Positions 1 to 14,136 of a stretch of DNA of 64,000 nucleotides are shown here, in pieces. Positions within the stretch are counted from its first letter, which is position 1, and each line of letters starts with the position of its first letter. Under the pieces are notes generated by a model. The model was not told the origin of the DNA, made no database searches, and worked only from the letters and a program-made list of their open reading frames with translations. Origin of the DNA: Chrysopilus asiliformis (Eukaryota; Arthropoda; Insecta; Diptera; Rhagionidae); the NCBI GenBank assembly GCA_964034945.1, contig OZ035961.1:11729001-11793000 (forward strand). The letters run 5' to 3'. Position numbers and translations under genes: made by a program.

Positions 1-970
1 GACAAATTTATATCTTATGGGCATTGCAAAAGGCTTTAATGTTTCAGAGAATGTCATTTCAGGTGATATTCAAATAATCTGCCAGGAGTTATCTACAAAA
101 AATGTCACGTAAATATTGGCCTTTCAACATATCCTCTCCTCTCCCAGTCCCCTCGATCTAGTTTTTTGAGATTTTTTTAAGTAAATTTAGTACTGCCGTA
201 ACGTAACACTACCGTAGATTCCCCCTTTCCCCTTAAACTATGATACATTTTATGGATTTGTTATTATCACTGTTGTGCCGTTTTTTTAAATAAAATAATT
301 TACACACTTTTTAACACGTGCAAAATTACGTGCAAAAACCTCTGTTTTAACATATAAACACAGCTTAATCGACCTAACGGTGAGATAATTCCTTTCTTAC
401 ATAATCTAACTTCGTATTCATCATGTTGAACTCTTTTATACAAAAACATTTGAAAACTTGAAAATTAATTGATGTACAAAGTTGAAAATTGGCATAGCAC
501 AGGCTTTTATCAAAAGATAACCCTCTTCCGAAAATGAAAAAAAATGAACCACTCCTTCTTTGTGATTTTCTCGAAAACAGTTCATTTTTTCCAAATACGC
601 GACGATAACAGCTTTCGAAAGCAAAAAACCGCGTCAAAATCGTTAAGGTTTACCAGTAAAAGTTTATCTTACAATTTTCGTTAAATACATACATATATAC
701 TAACATACGTACACACATACAGACACGCTGCGGACTGATAGAACTGAGCCAAGGATATAATGTCCCGGGGACGTTCGCGTCTCCGTTATGATTTCGGTTT
801 TTGAAGTGATTTTAATACATTTCTTATATGTAAGAAATGTAATTATATGTAAGAAAGGTAATAAAAACCGTAAATAACGTAAAAAACGTAAAACACCGTA
901 AAACCGTGTAATACGTTTAGTGATGATCTGTAATTAAATTATCATAGAGCAATCGTAAACCGAAACATTA
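1..970. other. Gene-free AT-rich sequence
   Basis: No open frame here shows family features or plausible exon structure. Bases 840-910 are rich in short CGTAAA/CCGTAA words, which looks like decayed simple repeat. No RNA gene was recognised. Confidence 0.6.
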
Positions 971-1410
971 AGGGTATTCACTCTTTATCGTAGTTGATTG
1001 TAAACTCGTAGAATCGTAAAATTGTAAATAAAATCGTAGTTTTTTGACATTTCTCCATATAAATTTTTTTACGACGAAAACTACAATCTACCACACCCGT
1101 AAGTAGTTTTTGTCGTAATTCTAATAAAGTAAGGTTAAGACATGTTTTGTGACATGTCAACTTGGTGCCAACTCTAAAATGGACATTGGAAAAGTAAGTA
1201 AATTAAAGTATTTATATGATTTAGTATAAATTAGGAGTTAAAAAATGCTTTAAACAATTTAGGTAAAGAAAATAAATAAAAGAGTCAAAAATTTACGACA
1301 AAACCAAAAACCTCTAGTAAAGCGCTGCTCACGCTTCGTTGTACTTTTCCATCCTAGATGTACAGTACAATCTACGATTTTACTATCTACGATCAAGAGT
1401 GAATAGCCCT
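971..1410. mobile_element. MITE-like element with terminal inverted repeats
   Basis: The left end (AGGGTATTCACTCTTTATCG) is matched, with one indel and one substitution, by the reverse complement of the right end (AGGGCTATTCACTCTTGATC). Both arms then continue with GTAG and AATCGTA-type words. The element is about 440 bp with no coding capacity. The target duplication is unclear. This is a non-autonomous DNA transposon of unassigned superfamily. Confidence 0.6.
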
Positions 1411-3294
1411 ATTGTTCGTAAACTGAATCATAAGAAATCCATATGCAAAATTTCACCGTTACTAAAAGATTTTCTTGATTATCTTTTTTACAGATTTACC
1501 AAAAATCTGCTTCTATTGAAATAAATGACATCATTTATTTAAATAATCAATATACGAAAAAATGACATTTGTTTCCCAAAAATTAATCCACATTGAAAAA
1601 ACCCTCTGTACAATTTGTATAAAAAAACCCGCAAATAATGAGGGTAATACAAGGCAATTCGTAAACTTGGATATAAGGGTGTTACATGCGACTATTTCGT
1701 ACAGACATTTACAGAATTATAATTAATTACGTCATAATGACAATCGAAAAGCCAGGAAAATCGAGAAAAATTGTATTTCCACCAAAACGTCTGGCCATCA
1801 GGGATGATGGCAAAATACAGGCATACAATAAACGAAATTATTGCTAATTATTATAAATTATTTTAAGTTGCTAGTTGACATATGGGACAGTTCAACTAAA
1901 TGATCGATTGGCAAGGGGTGAATAAAATTTCGTCACAGTTTTTTTTTATTATTCAGAAACGAATTCTTTAAGTAAAATTAATGATGACTAATTGGATACG
2001 CCGGATCTGAGATATTTTACAAGTTCAAATTGAAATTATCATGAAGAATGTATCGATAAAATTCAAACAATGAAATTTATAACGAAATTTATTTAAAATT
2101 CAAATAATAATTCATACGATTGTAAATTTTATTGCACTTCGCAAATAAAGATAGACTTAATTTTAACTTGTCAAAATAATAAAATAAATATTGACCACGT
2201 CCCACTTCGAGATTGTGTTTATTATATGACGTCGGGCGAGTTGCAAGTTTTACCGGCAACCATTTTTTTTCGTACTTTTTTTTCAAAACACAACAAATTC
2301 AGCGTGCAAAGAGCATCGCGCGATTTTTGCGCGCGAAAAAATCATGACCGTCGCAAAGTTAAAAATAGAACGAGCCCACGAGACCGCTGTCAGGGACACC
2401 TACAGATAAAAGTATCTCAACGTCTCATTATGCGAAAAAGTCACAATAAACATAATTATCACTGAATGCAGTGAAACTGTACGAAAGAGGCCTTTGTCTA
2501 TTCTTGAAAAAAGGATTAAAAAAAATCCCTTTTGTGTAGAAAAACCAAGTGATGGAAAATAAATAAATTTTGTCTGTTGCACTTTTTGTGACATTATGAT
2601 AAACGACTTCTGTGAATTTTACAATTCAAATTCCGTTAATATAAAAGCGGCATTTTGCTATCAAATATTAATCATTTTTGTAACAAGAAATAAATTTTAT
2701 TCTTAGATGACAAATGCAAATTTCATCACTCGTTTGTTGTTTTTGAATTTGCTGAATATTAGATAGGAATATTTTTCATCAATACTGGAAATAATAATAT
2801 CAAACATAAGAAAAGCCACAATTGCCAGGGGCCAATCGTCAAATACTCTATATGTAGACAGACAAAATGTTCATTAAGAAAATCAATTTGTATAGAAAGG
2901 GAAAAAAAGGAGTGGTCCGATTGGATTTTTATATATGGAACGGTTATGTAAAATCATATTCTAAACACATTTCATCTTTATAAATTTTTCGGTACGATGC
3001 ACAGTTTTCGAGAAAACAGGAAAACAGCATTAATCGCATTTTGATGTATGGATAAGTTATGCAAAAAACTGTTTCGTTTCTATGGGGGAGGGGGAAGGGA
3101 TGGTCCAATTTTGCCCGTTCAAGAACTAGCCATTTATGAGTTGACTTATCCTCGCCCGCATCAAAACTCATTTGAAGGAGCTCCAAGGCTGTCAGAAGGA
3201 AAATTTCCGCGTTTTTTTATGATTTTTTGTGTATGACTTTGGATATGCGAATTATATTGCGGCTACCTGAGCTTTCTAAATACGCAACGACATA
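1411..3294. other. Gene-free sequence with a dispersed-repeat fragment
   Basis: No supported gene. Around 2,835-3,160 there is a fragment of a dispersed repeat, recognisable by a GATTTT-ATGTATGGA-GTTATGTAAAATCA pattern. It recurs near 6,160, 18,280, 48,700 and 61,675. Confidence 0.5.
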
Positions 3295-3541
3295 TGAGGT
3301 CTTCAGCGCAATAACGGACTAAGCCACATAATCGAGTTTTTGAAGCTTTTCCACTTTTGTACTATTATTGACTGTAAATTTTTGGGGAAAAAAATTGTGT
3401 GGACTTTATTACTCAATGTTGAAATGTTCTTTTGTGCACCCAAACAATTTTATCTAAAACTCACTCGCGATACTGATTCAAACACAAAAAAACTCACGAT
3501 TTCGACATGTGGGTTAGTCCGTTCTTGCTCTGATAGCCTCA
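3295..3541. mobile_element. Tc1/mariner-like MITE, copy 1
   Basis: The element starts TGAGG and ends CCTCA, and is flanked on both sides by TA (3,293-3,294 and 3,542-3,543). The interior is highly similar to the second copy at 42,463-42,703, including the stretches AGCCACATAATCGAG and TTTCGACATGTGGGTT. The inverted repeats here are more eroded than in copy 2. TA duplication is typical of Tc1/mariner elements; the superfamily is inferred from that alone. Confidence 0.75.
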
Positions 3542-6500
3542 TATCGTCCCTTGATTCTTATCTTGTACCAAACGGGGGGTTCGGTTTTGGTCGAACCTCT
3601 TTACACACTAGGTCCCAGAGTTCTAGGACCAAAAGCCGAGAAAACCACTACGAGAGAACCGTTAGTTTGTAAGAAAATTAACTTAATTTCCAGAAACTTG
3701 TATGTAAATATAATTTGGTATCACTTTATCGCTGAAAAAAGCATTCCCTCTTCAAGTGCATAACCATAACACCTGTGTTTTAAACAAAACCAAGTTTTTC
3801 CAATTTTTTAAACAAATCGAGAAACCAGTGATCCCTGGAAAAAGGATGTTCACTGAATATTTTCACACTTGAAATTTTTAAACGAAATGCAACAGATATA
3901 AATCGAGGAGTGCCTAGTGGACTTGAAAAAGGGCGAGTCATTGGCATAAACAAACCAGACTACCATGAAATGTTTTTTTTTCCTCGCTTAGGTTTGTCAA
4001 AACCTCTTAAACGACGACGGATGGACATCCTTACAAGTATTTCAGTTTTAAACAAGGCAGTCAAGCGGTTCCTACTCTTTAGCAAAGGTTCTTGTCCAAA
4101 ATCCTTTCCTTTTCTGTCTACCAAAGGAAGGAAATGGTTAAGAAGCCCTTCAAGCTACCTCTGTCTGACCTGTCCCCAAAGATTCACTCGATGAGCAAAA
4201 ACAAAGCGAAATAAAACTAAAGAAACAATGAAAATCGCGGAAATGATCATTTCACGGATCAATTAGCCTGGGAAAGTGAAAAAGAGTGAAGTGAAATCGA
4301 TTTTATGCTAATTCACCGCATTTAATTGTGTGTATTTTATTTAATCAGAAATTGGAGAATCCTATTATGTTTGAAATTCAGAAAATTTAATTCTTCCAAA
4401 CAAAAATTTTGTTCTGCGAACCAACATATAATTTTCCACTTTTATTATTAAAACGTTTGAGACATTTTATACAATTTATTTTCTTGCAATTTAAAATTGT
4501 TTTTCTCAGAACAAAAACATATTTTTTATTTAGTGTCGCCACATATATTTAACTTGATATTTTATATTTATGTGTAGTTGGACAAATGGTGGTAATTTGA
4601 TATCTGGCACACGATTTCCAGGCACAAGCTCGTCCATCAATTGACACCAATTGAAAATGTCATAAATACATCTTCATGGCTCGTAACTCGTTGGTTTAAT
4701 GGTCACAATTTTTGCATTTATTGCCATCGAAATAAAAATTGAGGCGTGCAAGTTGGAGCGAAGTAACCTCGAGAGTTCTACCTTATGTTGGACAAGGAAC
4801 ATGATTTAAATAAATTTATGTGGTATCACAAGATCTAATAACTGGAACTAAAGTTTCCTTCTAGAATTCAGCACGAGTATCCAAAGAAAAAAGAACACGA
4901 ATTTGTTTAAGATGTTGAGGATTGTCGGCGCCTTGACGGCCGTTTATGATAAATGTAGGCGACATCGCCTAGTCGTCCAGGATTTGCAATCTTACTAGGC
5001 CCAACATTGAGGAGATTCTGTTTCGCCCAACACTATTCTCCTATTATTATCGCTCGTAGATGCCTTCCATGCACTTTGTTCACTTAATTTATTTCATTAA
5101 ACTCGCTTATTATGTAATTAAATACAAGTACTTGCGGCCAAACGACAGCAATGTAGCCACAACGTGGCAGCTGTCCCCACATTAAAGTATCGTCTTCCAT
5201 CTATACTATTACTAAGATTACTCCACTATGCTTTACTATGCTCTATCCAAGCATAATACATAACTTAATACTATGATTCGCTCCGTTCAATGACCGATCG
5301 AGCGATCGTCAATTATGCTGCAACCAAGAAAGATCTTTTATAATAGTAAAATATCAGCAAAAAAAAAAGATTCTTCTTTCTTTCTTGATCTCCTCTAAAT
5401 CGTTTCTACTTTCTTGTAACGTTAACGTGGCGATGCGCTTATTTTTACAGGATGTCCAAGTCGATTCTAGAAACCGTAAGACTAGCAATTTGCCTCGATT
5501 CTGATTAAAGTCCATTCTGTTTTTAATTATACATTAATGACTCCAATTATCCCATTCGAAATGGTTAATTGACGTAGAATTTCTGATTTTCTACGATTTT
5601 CCTGTCCGTCGTCGACTCAAATTAAATTAATTTCTATAATTTCAGAGTCCTTGGTATAATTAAAAGATAATGGCTGGGATAAATTTTATTCAGATGTCTT
5701 TTTCAAGCAAAATTTGTGTAAATTATTTGTGTAAGGAGTTTGCTTTAAATTAATAATAAATTAGAAAAAATAAATAAATAAAATAAAATCATTGTCATGG
5801 TTTAAAAAATATAAAGGAAAAGCTTGGAAAATCGAAAAATACCCTACACGAAAACATCAAAGGAAAAAAAGTTTTTTGCACCAATTTTTTGAAGAAAAAA
5901 AAAACCCCCCATAAATAAGTTAAAACTTTTGAAAAACCAGTCATCCTTTCAAGACTTTCGTATCAAATTTTAAAAATCTGAGTGACATTTCTCCATGAGT
6001 TACATTTCTCAGCTCCTAACGGCCAGGCTACGTCTCAAAGCGCCAACCCTCTAACCACCCTCTGTTGTATTCCCGATTCCCCATTATAAAATAGTTAAAT
6101 TTACTATTTTTTATTATGTGTAAATGGGTTCGTTAAGATCATTTGATATAAATTGAAGTTCAATGTATGGAAAAGTTATGAAAAATCATATTTTAAATAT
6201 TTTTTCCTACTTTAACTTCGGGTGGCCGGGAGGGGGGATGGGGTGGTGGGGGGGAACGCGCTCGCCGATATTGTTGTTTGCCGCGGGTCAACTGTGGGCA
6301 AAAATCTTGCATTGAAAGTGGAAAACTACTTCAATACCTTCAATATTGTAGAAGGAAAAAGAAGGATACAAGTTTCTTTTTTTTTTTTTTTTGCCTGCAC
6401 ACAAATTTGTTCCCATTATATTTCGTAGAAAACATTTTACTGCCCTAGAATCTATTTTCATGTTTACGAAACATTCTAATTACGCTCAACAAATAATAGT

Positions 6501-8875
6501 TTCCACTGTCAATTACGCCAATTGTTTAGTAGAAGAAAAAAAAGTTTTCAATTAGTCTAACCAAGTAATTGTCGACCTCTAATTGCCATGAAGTATCATT
6601 TAGTGTCTTATCAAACTGTCTCAGATAAGTGGATATAATGTTACGTAAGAATTCGCTTAAGTAATAAACAAATCATAGTAGAATTGGAAAAAAATTGTAA
6701 AACCAGGTTTGGAATATTTTTTTCCGCAACAGAGGAAACCAATTTCCTGCATCAGATTTTTTCACTGTTTCTTTTTTGAGGTAGGTTTCCCTAAACATTA
6801 GGTAGACGTATTTTTTATCAGATGAAAAGCTGTTTACCAACATTTTTTTTAGCCTTTGACTGAACTTCCTTTTCATTTGAAAGAAAACCAAAAGAAACAT
6901 AACAAAAACCAACCATGTCTCAAGAAGTATCAATTGCAATGAGGGTTAACCCGATATCAAAGATATGTTGATGTCTGGCTGCATCTTTCGGAGCCAAATC
7001 CCAACATATTGCGAGTATTCACCGAAAGAACTAAGGAAGGTATCTACAATTTGCCTGAACTGCAGTCTTTACAAGTATGGACTATCATTTCACTTCTTAT
7101 ACTTGGATGGATTTGTATTACTTATCATCGACCCAAACCGAACCTACGTGGGTTAAATTTAAACCAAAAACTGCCACGACGACGTAGCGCAACAAGAAGA
7201 TCAGCTGTTTATCCACCCTTGCGATTCAAGAAGATCAGCTTTCTTTTTTAACGGTGGTTTCCAGTCTGTGGGTTGCCTTCCCAGCAATCTTATTTCGCTT
7301 CGATGCGCTTCGATTAAAATTTGAGCTATTGTTCTCTGTGTAATAAAAGAGTTATTGTGACTATTTTATATTTTATAAAATTAACTGATCCAAACAATAG
7401 ATTACGTATCTTTTGTGAATTTTTTTTTTATAAATAGTATCTTTCCCCAACGAGAAAAGATTGATAATAAAAACTACACCCTCATTGTACATAACTTTCT
7501 CACAACCCAGACTTATTTCATTGACACACTATTTAAAATTCCAACAAAATTTCCAATATTAAAGATGCTAAGATCAATTAAGTATATTTTAAGTCTCCCT
7601 CAGTCAATATCTGTAATGCACCACCAACGATTAATCACTCAAAATATCCAAATAAATTACCATGTTTGAAATTTTAATGATCTTTTATATGTGCTCATGC
7701 CTAACATAAACGGAAATTTTAAATTTTCCTCACTTTTAATGCATAGACATTTGAACTATCGTATTGATCGTTGTGTCGTCAAAAGCGGCTTAAGTTGGAA
7801 ATCGTATTAAGGACTTACGAGTAAAGAAATGCAGACATTTCCTGTTACGATAAACACACATTTGTTTTTTTGGAGGTTTTTGGGCCTTTTTTCGAGGTTA
7901 ATGAGGAAATTAAAAAACTCGTCAAAACGGAAACAGTCGCACATTATGAGAGTTTATGCTTACAATTAGAGAGAAAAAAATTACAAAAGAAAATGAAAAT
8001 TAGAAATGGGGATTTTTTTTTTGATGATTTATTAAGAATCAATTTTTTCCAGATTTCCTTTTAATCAGAAAAGGGGGAACTTTTTAAGTTATTTGAATTT
8101 TAAGATGTCTGTACAAAAAAACAATTTTTTTCTGATAAATGAATTGTGAGTTGCTTAACATTTTTTTTCAGAAATTCAAAGATGCGCTTAAAAAGAGTGA
8201 TACACGGAAAGAAATCATTTTTGATGCACCCTATCATATTATAATTACTACAAATGTATATTCTTTGTGATAAACCCAATTGACCAAATTGGTTGGAAAA
8301 CCAATTGGATTTCCAATCATCTTGTACCAAGTACCGAAGGTACAATTCATGGAATTTTGACTGGAAATCCAAGATTTTTTCCTGTGAAAATGGTCCTTTT
8401 TGTACCATAAGGTCCATAATTCCAAATGTTCCCACAAATATTTTTAAACTTTATAAAGGAAAATTGCGTGGTACATTTGGACATGGTACAAAAATTCCAA
8501 CATTGGTCAATTGGGAATATGATGTTATTGCGCCATATTTATTTCAAACACTTTCGAGAACGCAATAAGCTAGGGACTTGAAATTTTTTGTGATTTTTTT
8601 TTGTGTTGGACCAAAATTGTGGTTTTTTACCAATCGTACAACCATTTATTATTTTTTTTTGAAAATTTCTCGAAAACTATGCGGTTTTGGGAAAAAATAA
8701 ATTAACAAACTTTGTGTCGAGATACCTGCGGTAATATTACGGCGCGGCGCCGGCGGTACTAAACTCCACACACAAAATTGCGAAAAAGCGTGATGAATGG
8801 TAGGCAGAGCCGGGGGAGAAGGCTGGGGGGGGGGTGGCTTACCAAATAAGTTTTGTAAATTTACTAAATTTACTA
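3542..8875. other. Gene-free AT-rich sequence
   Basis: No frame in this 5.3 kb has family features, splice-consistent exons or composition like the real genes. Bases 6,130-6,260 hold another dispersed-repeat fragment next to a G-rich run (6,228-6,258). Bases 8,175-8,540 have opposing short open frames on both strands but nothing recognisable. A second G-run lies at 8,824-8,835. Confidence 0.5.
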
Positions 8876-9147
8876 CACTCAGAAAAATGTTCAGGTCAAC
8901 TTTTTGTCAGGTTAACTCTGACCTTACAGAGGTTTCTGTAAGCCAGCTAGCGGTCAGAGTTAACCTATCTAAGGTCAACTCGTGCAGCTCCTAATGCCCT
9001 ACTTCAGCTGCTGGTGGCTTAATTTCAGAATTTCTCCGACCACAGGTCAACTCAGTTTTACTTGCCCACATGCAGGCGAACGCGCGCCTGCCCGAGGCCA
9101 ATTACGCTGTATGTAGGTCGTCGAGTTAGCCTCCATTTTTCTGAGTG
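8876..9147. mobile_element. MITE-like element, CACTCAGAAAAAT family, copy 1
   Basis: The termini are perfect inverted repeats (CACTCAGAAAAATG at the left and its complement at the right). The 272-bp interior contains repeated AGGTTAACT/GGTCAACT words. A related partial copy lies at 19,258-19,447. No clear target duplication was seen. Confidence 0.65.
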
Positions 9148-12100
9148 CAGGGTTGCGTAAAAGATTTCCCATACAAAACACGGTTTACGCAGTTTACGAA
9201 GCATTTATGAGTTTGCATGAATACCCCTAATGCTTTAATTTTAATCTGTAGGATTTTCAGACAATTTTTTTTTAATTTTACCAATAAATTATGTTACCAT
9301 TCTGTGTAGTCAAAACCACTTCCTTGCTGGAAACCCTTAAATGCCACCCACGTTGCTTCTTATTTCTATCTTAGATCTTTATCGAGATTCTCTGATCACT
9401 TGTCCAATATACTAGTCGATCCAGTAAAATCGATAAAAATACCCATTTTGTGGGATAGTCATTTGTTGCGTGAATAAAATGAACTCTTGACCCAAAACAA
9501 ATCATTAATCCTTGGTTATCTGTTTTGGTCCCAGACAGATCTTCTATGATTCAAGCCTGAAATCCCAAAAGCAACAATCAATAGTACGCATAATGGGAAG
9601 AAACTGCGTATGCATTTGATTAGAACTGAACTTGGACAATAAAATTGTTTGTTTGAGGTTGAATGTTGATAAACATAAGACATGAGAAGAGGACCAAAGA
9701 TCATTTTGATGGTGTCTTCTGGTGAATCGTCTATGAGAATCAAAATTCAAGAGGCACGCACGCAGACCGCATAGCTTTAAATTCCAAGCAAACATTTGAT
9801 TTTTTTCTTCGTTTTCTATCCGAATGAATAAGAGATCAAAAACTTTAACTCTTCACAGCAACAGGTCAATGCCAATGAAATATAAATCTTCCTTGGATCA
9901 ATTTTTACAAATCCCAAGCGTGGATGATGCTTGCTGCCTAGATCGATGCCATTGCCTTCTGTGACGTCAATATCTTCTCCTTTGGATGGTATCCCTTTGA
10001 GTTCATATCGTTATCCCAAACACCCAGAATAGTTGGCATGTCTGCTCGTAGTGTAGTAAAAAGTTGTTTATTTTCCCACAAAATGTGAATTTTTCAGTTT
10101 TCATCGGAAAATCCAGAGTTCGACGGCCCAGAAGAAAAGACCTAAGAGCTACCCAAACAAAGCATAAAAGTCATAAAAAAAATGATAATAAACTACGTTG
10201 AATCTATGCTGTTGCTGCTTATGCTGCCCCGCTGTGCAATGTTGCTTCCTATATTCCTTATATAGCTTTAGATGAACATAAAGAAGAGCCTTTTATTTCT
10301 AAGATCTAACATCGATCGAGAAGTGATCTTTTTCATCGTCTTCCTTGTGCCTCAACACTATAGACGGGTACATGCTGCTATAGTTTAATGTTGGTGTTTT
10401 GCTGAGCTATGCTCGTCGATGTTGTTCCACTTTGTTCGATGTACCCAGCCAAGCTATGTTGTGATGTTGACGATGATGAGGCGGTCAATGAACCTCTTAT
10501 GTTCGATGATACTATAAACCAAATAGAGTGTAGGAACAAAAAACGTTCTAAGGGGCAGGGAGTGGTTCGATACTTAAATCTAATGCTATGCCTCAAACGT
10601 ATAGTCTATGCTTATCTTTTATGCTTCTCGGTATGTTTACTATAGTGTAGCATTGAATCAAAAACAAGATATCAATGGGTTGCCAGAGGAGCGTGAAAAT
10701 GCATCATCGTGAATGGAAATTTGGCAAAACTAGTGATGAGACCTTAATATTTTTTAAGGAATAAAACTGTTACAAAATTAGGGGAAATGAAAAGGTAGTC
10801 CAGAAAAACCAGATACCGATGGTTCGCCATTTATTTCAAGTTGGAAAGCAAAAACACACGTACTATTCATAGTATATGGGAACATTTGCAATGCACATGT
10901 TGGAAATTCCTATGTGTATTGGATCGATAACCATATTTATAGGACCAATCACCATGATTACAGTCTGTAGAAATTCGGTTGGTAAGATTCTCTCTTAAAG
11001 GCACAAATAATCCGGAGAAGTTATTATTTTTGTGAATTTACTAAAATATTGCTGGCTAAATTTACTAAACTAGGATAGAGTGGGATTCAATTCACTTATT
11101 AGGTAGAAATATCGTAATTTAATGAAGTTTTTCTGTTTTCGATCCAAACACTATAACCTGGCAACACAAAATCAAAATTCTAAGATAGCAATAAAAAACC
11201 AAAAATTCCTCGTTCCACTATACATACAATTATCGTTAGAAAACTTGCGTAATGGTGTAGCAGTTCCCCGAAGACCTGCTTTGATTTGTTTGAAGTTTTT
11301 TTCCTTTGCTGTAATTTTTCATTACATGGGAATGGGGGACGTTTTTTTCATGTAATACGCGCATTCTATTGTGAATATGAGCGGCACAGAATTACTTGAG
11401 TGCACTTTGAGACGTTTCGAATTGGACGCATCGCGCATAGATATTAAGTGTAGTTGTTAAGTTTGTATTTGTTGCACTCTTCAATAGCTATGAGGATAGA
11501 ATGTTTTAAAGGGGTTTTTTCTTATATTTTTGTATGAACGTAATTTACCCTTCGATCTAACGCACAATGGCTTTCATTTTTCTAACATTTGAGCATTATT
11601 TGTGATTATAGGGTAACTCCTTGTTTGAGTATTTTGCATTAATCGCATATAAATTTAAATGCGCCTGCTTATAATGCACTTGAATCTACTTACGTATACC
11701 CTTTGAGTTAGAAAAACGACGTGTCCGCCTTCTTTTTTGTATTTTTTTATATTTGTGGCTTTATAAATGTTCCCTGGTGGTATATGGAAATTTCCATTTT
11801 TTAAAAGGTTTTCTTAGACAGATTGACTTCTTCAAATCGAATTCGCTACGGCTGGTCTTTGAGAAAATCATTGCTTTGCATTCTATGCCACATCAGAGTT
11901 ACCGTCTCAGATAAAGATCTTTTTTGTTGTGTAAATCGGAGAATTTTTATTTGATACCCGAGCAAATATTCAAAAAATTTATCAAACGATTGTTGAATCA
12001 CGAAATTTTTTGATCGTTTCAAACAAAATAGTAACTGACAATATTCTACAAGTTTAAAGTTTGGTCATGTTCTTTTTAAAGATGTTTGAAGAGTGATAGA

Positions 12101-12214
12101 GTTTTAACTTTCATTATTTAATATCTCAGGTGGAGAAAAATAATTAAAGGTTATAGCATTTTTACTATCTTATGAGTTGTTCGTCGATATGGTCATATCT
12201 GAAAAATTGGTCCT
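9148..12214. other. Gene-free sequence
   Basis: No supported gene in this 3 kb. Short open frames exist at 9,516-9,795 (-) and 10,378-10,645 (both strands), but they lack recognisable domains and plausible splice context. Confidence 0.45.
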
Positions 12215-12367
12215 CAAGGTCTGTCCACAAAATATGTCACACATTTAGGTTAAGGATAGTATGACGTCGGTATTAAACCCAATACAAAAAATTGTAAAAA
12301 AGTTTTTTAAGGGGGACAGGGGTTTGAAAAGCCGAAAATTAGCATGACGTGTTTTATAAACGCCTCC
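12215..12367. mobile_element. MITE-like element with GTCCAtAAAATA ends
   Basis: The left end reads AGGTCTGTCCACAAAATATG. The right end, reverse complemented, reads AGGAGGCGTTTATAAAACAC and carries a GTCATG that matches the GTCAC following the left end. This end type recurs at 35,354-35,483 and 40,768-41,040, with single ends near 32,424 and 48,300. Boundaries are approximate. Confidence 0.5.
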
Positions 12368-12478
12368 TGAGACCTGTTTTTAAAATGCTAGTTAGCCTTC
12401 ATCAAACTCCCGCTAACAGTTGGTGGGTTACGGAATAACTCACGAACCAACCAGTAAACTTACATGGTTAAACATTTA

Positions 12479-13145
12479 CAGCCTTATTAATAAACGTTAG
12501 TTAACTTTTATCAATGGTTTACGCAGTGGATAACTCGAAATTCTTATTAATAAAAAATTTTAAGAGTTAACTGACGTTAGTTAACTCTCTGTTAGCTAAC
12601 ATACCGATTCCCTCGAGTTAACGAGTTGATAACTCTTGACGGCACATAACTCTTGCAATAATGACTATAAGAAACAATGATCCATTAAAAAAATGCAATT
12701 TATGTTATTATATTATATTATCTTATCACTTGAACACCACTTTTCTGATCGCTTTCCTTCAATTTTTAAATTTTCCACTTTTAATTACTTTGCAGTGAAT
12801 CACAATTAAAATAAAAACATTAATTTCACTCCTATTTTAATATTGTCTCCAAGGAAACGGATTTAAAAAACCAAAATATGACTTATTTTAATATCGTCTC
12901 CAAGGAAACGGATTTAAAAAACCAAAATATGACTCAAATGTAAAAGATTTTCGTATTTTTTGGTACAATTCAGCACAAGGGTTGCCTTATTCAAACTAAA
13001 TTTTTAAATAAAATACGAGTTAGCTATTATATGGAGGAAAAATTTTTATTAATAAGAATAGTTATCTAATGGATAAGTTTGCTATCTCGGAGTTAGTTAG
13101 CACATGAGTTATCTCCGTGTTAGGGATTTTTTATTAATAAGGCTG
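12479..13145. mobile_element. PIF/Harbinger-like element with TTA duplication
   Basis: The ends are the inverted repeat CAGCCTTATTAATAAA, flanked by TTA at 12,476-12,478 and 13,146-13,148. A 3-bp TWA duplication is characteristic of PIF/Harbinger elements. The 667-bp interior has no transposase and is rich in GTTAACT words. It contains a roughly 52-bp tandem direct duplication (about 12,832-12,883 and 12,884-12,935, core GTCTCCAAGGAAACGG). Confidence 0.75.
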
Positions 13146-13330
13146 TTAAAGATTTAAGTAAATATACGTCTGCACACTTCAATAATTTTTGTTTATTAAG
13201 ATCTTACAAACCAAATTTGTATCAACTCGCATGTTTTAGCAACATTTGGTGTAAAATATCAAAGCAACACCAAACGCAGACCTCCTACAACGCGAAATAT
13301 TCGCGATCTTCGCATTACAAATTTTATGTA

Positions 13331-14136
13331 GGGTCAGGTAGGGTAAAGTGGTCCACGTTTTTATTATTGGCCATAAAATTGTCAAAAATTGGAATTTTTG
13401 CATGATAAGATAGTCAAATCGCAAGCGCAGGACCTAAGCTAACTTTCTGCATTCACAGATTGCCAACTTTTTGACATTAAATTTAATTTTTAGGCATTTA
13501 TCGAAAACTTTGATTTTTCGATTTTTTCAAAATGGTAGGGAGAAGTGGTCCACCCACAAAATTTTTCCAGAAATCGCATACACATAAAATTAAATGACAA
13601 ATAAAAGTATAATCATGAAGTTTGATCAAAAATATGGTTTATTCGAAAGTAACAAATGAGCGTTTGGTCTGTTTTGGTGTTGGTTTCTTCGTTGTAGTTG
13701 TAAGCGTCGTTTTTCGGCGGCTTTTTCTGCTACTCTAATTCAGCTCGATTTGCGGGAGAAGTTATATTCGAGCTTCGCATCGATTTTCGGCCACGATTTG
13801 AAACACTCAAAAATGGGAAAAATGCAGAAATTCGGTAGACTTACAAAGTTCATAATGTAAACAACATTTTAGATTAATTACCTTATTAAAATTGATGAAG
13901 AATTCGTCAAAATGTTGTTGAATGTGAATACTTGCGAAAACTTTCAACAATGTTTTTTTGGCACTGGTCTGTGAGAGTGAGTAAATATACGTCTGCACAC
14001 TTCAATGACTAATAAAAAACAAGCTGTCATCAAGAGCAGCCGATGAGAGTTGCATATTCTGTTCTAATGTCACTATTACTAAAAAAAATGGTGGTGGACC
14101 ACTTCTCCCTACGGACCACTTTACCCTACCCGGCCC
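13331..14136. mobile_element. DNA transposon remnant, GGTAGGGTAAAGTGGTCC ends
   Basis: The left end (GGGTCAGGTAGGGTAAAGTG) and the reverse complement of the right end (GGGCCGGGTAGGGTAAAGTG) differ at two positions. The left flank is TA; the right flank is TG, probably a mutated TA. The 806-bp interior also carries an AAGTGGTCCACC repeat near 13,543. A direct repeat (GTAAATATACGTCTGCACAC) occurs at about 13,157 and 13,981. No intact transposase is present. Confidence 0.65.

Noticed and set aside
8100..8568. Opposing 111- and 91-codon frames
   Set aside because: They overlap on opposite strands, have no domains, and the sequence contains short repeated GTACC/GGTAC words typical of non-coding DNA.
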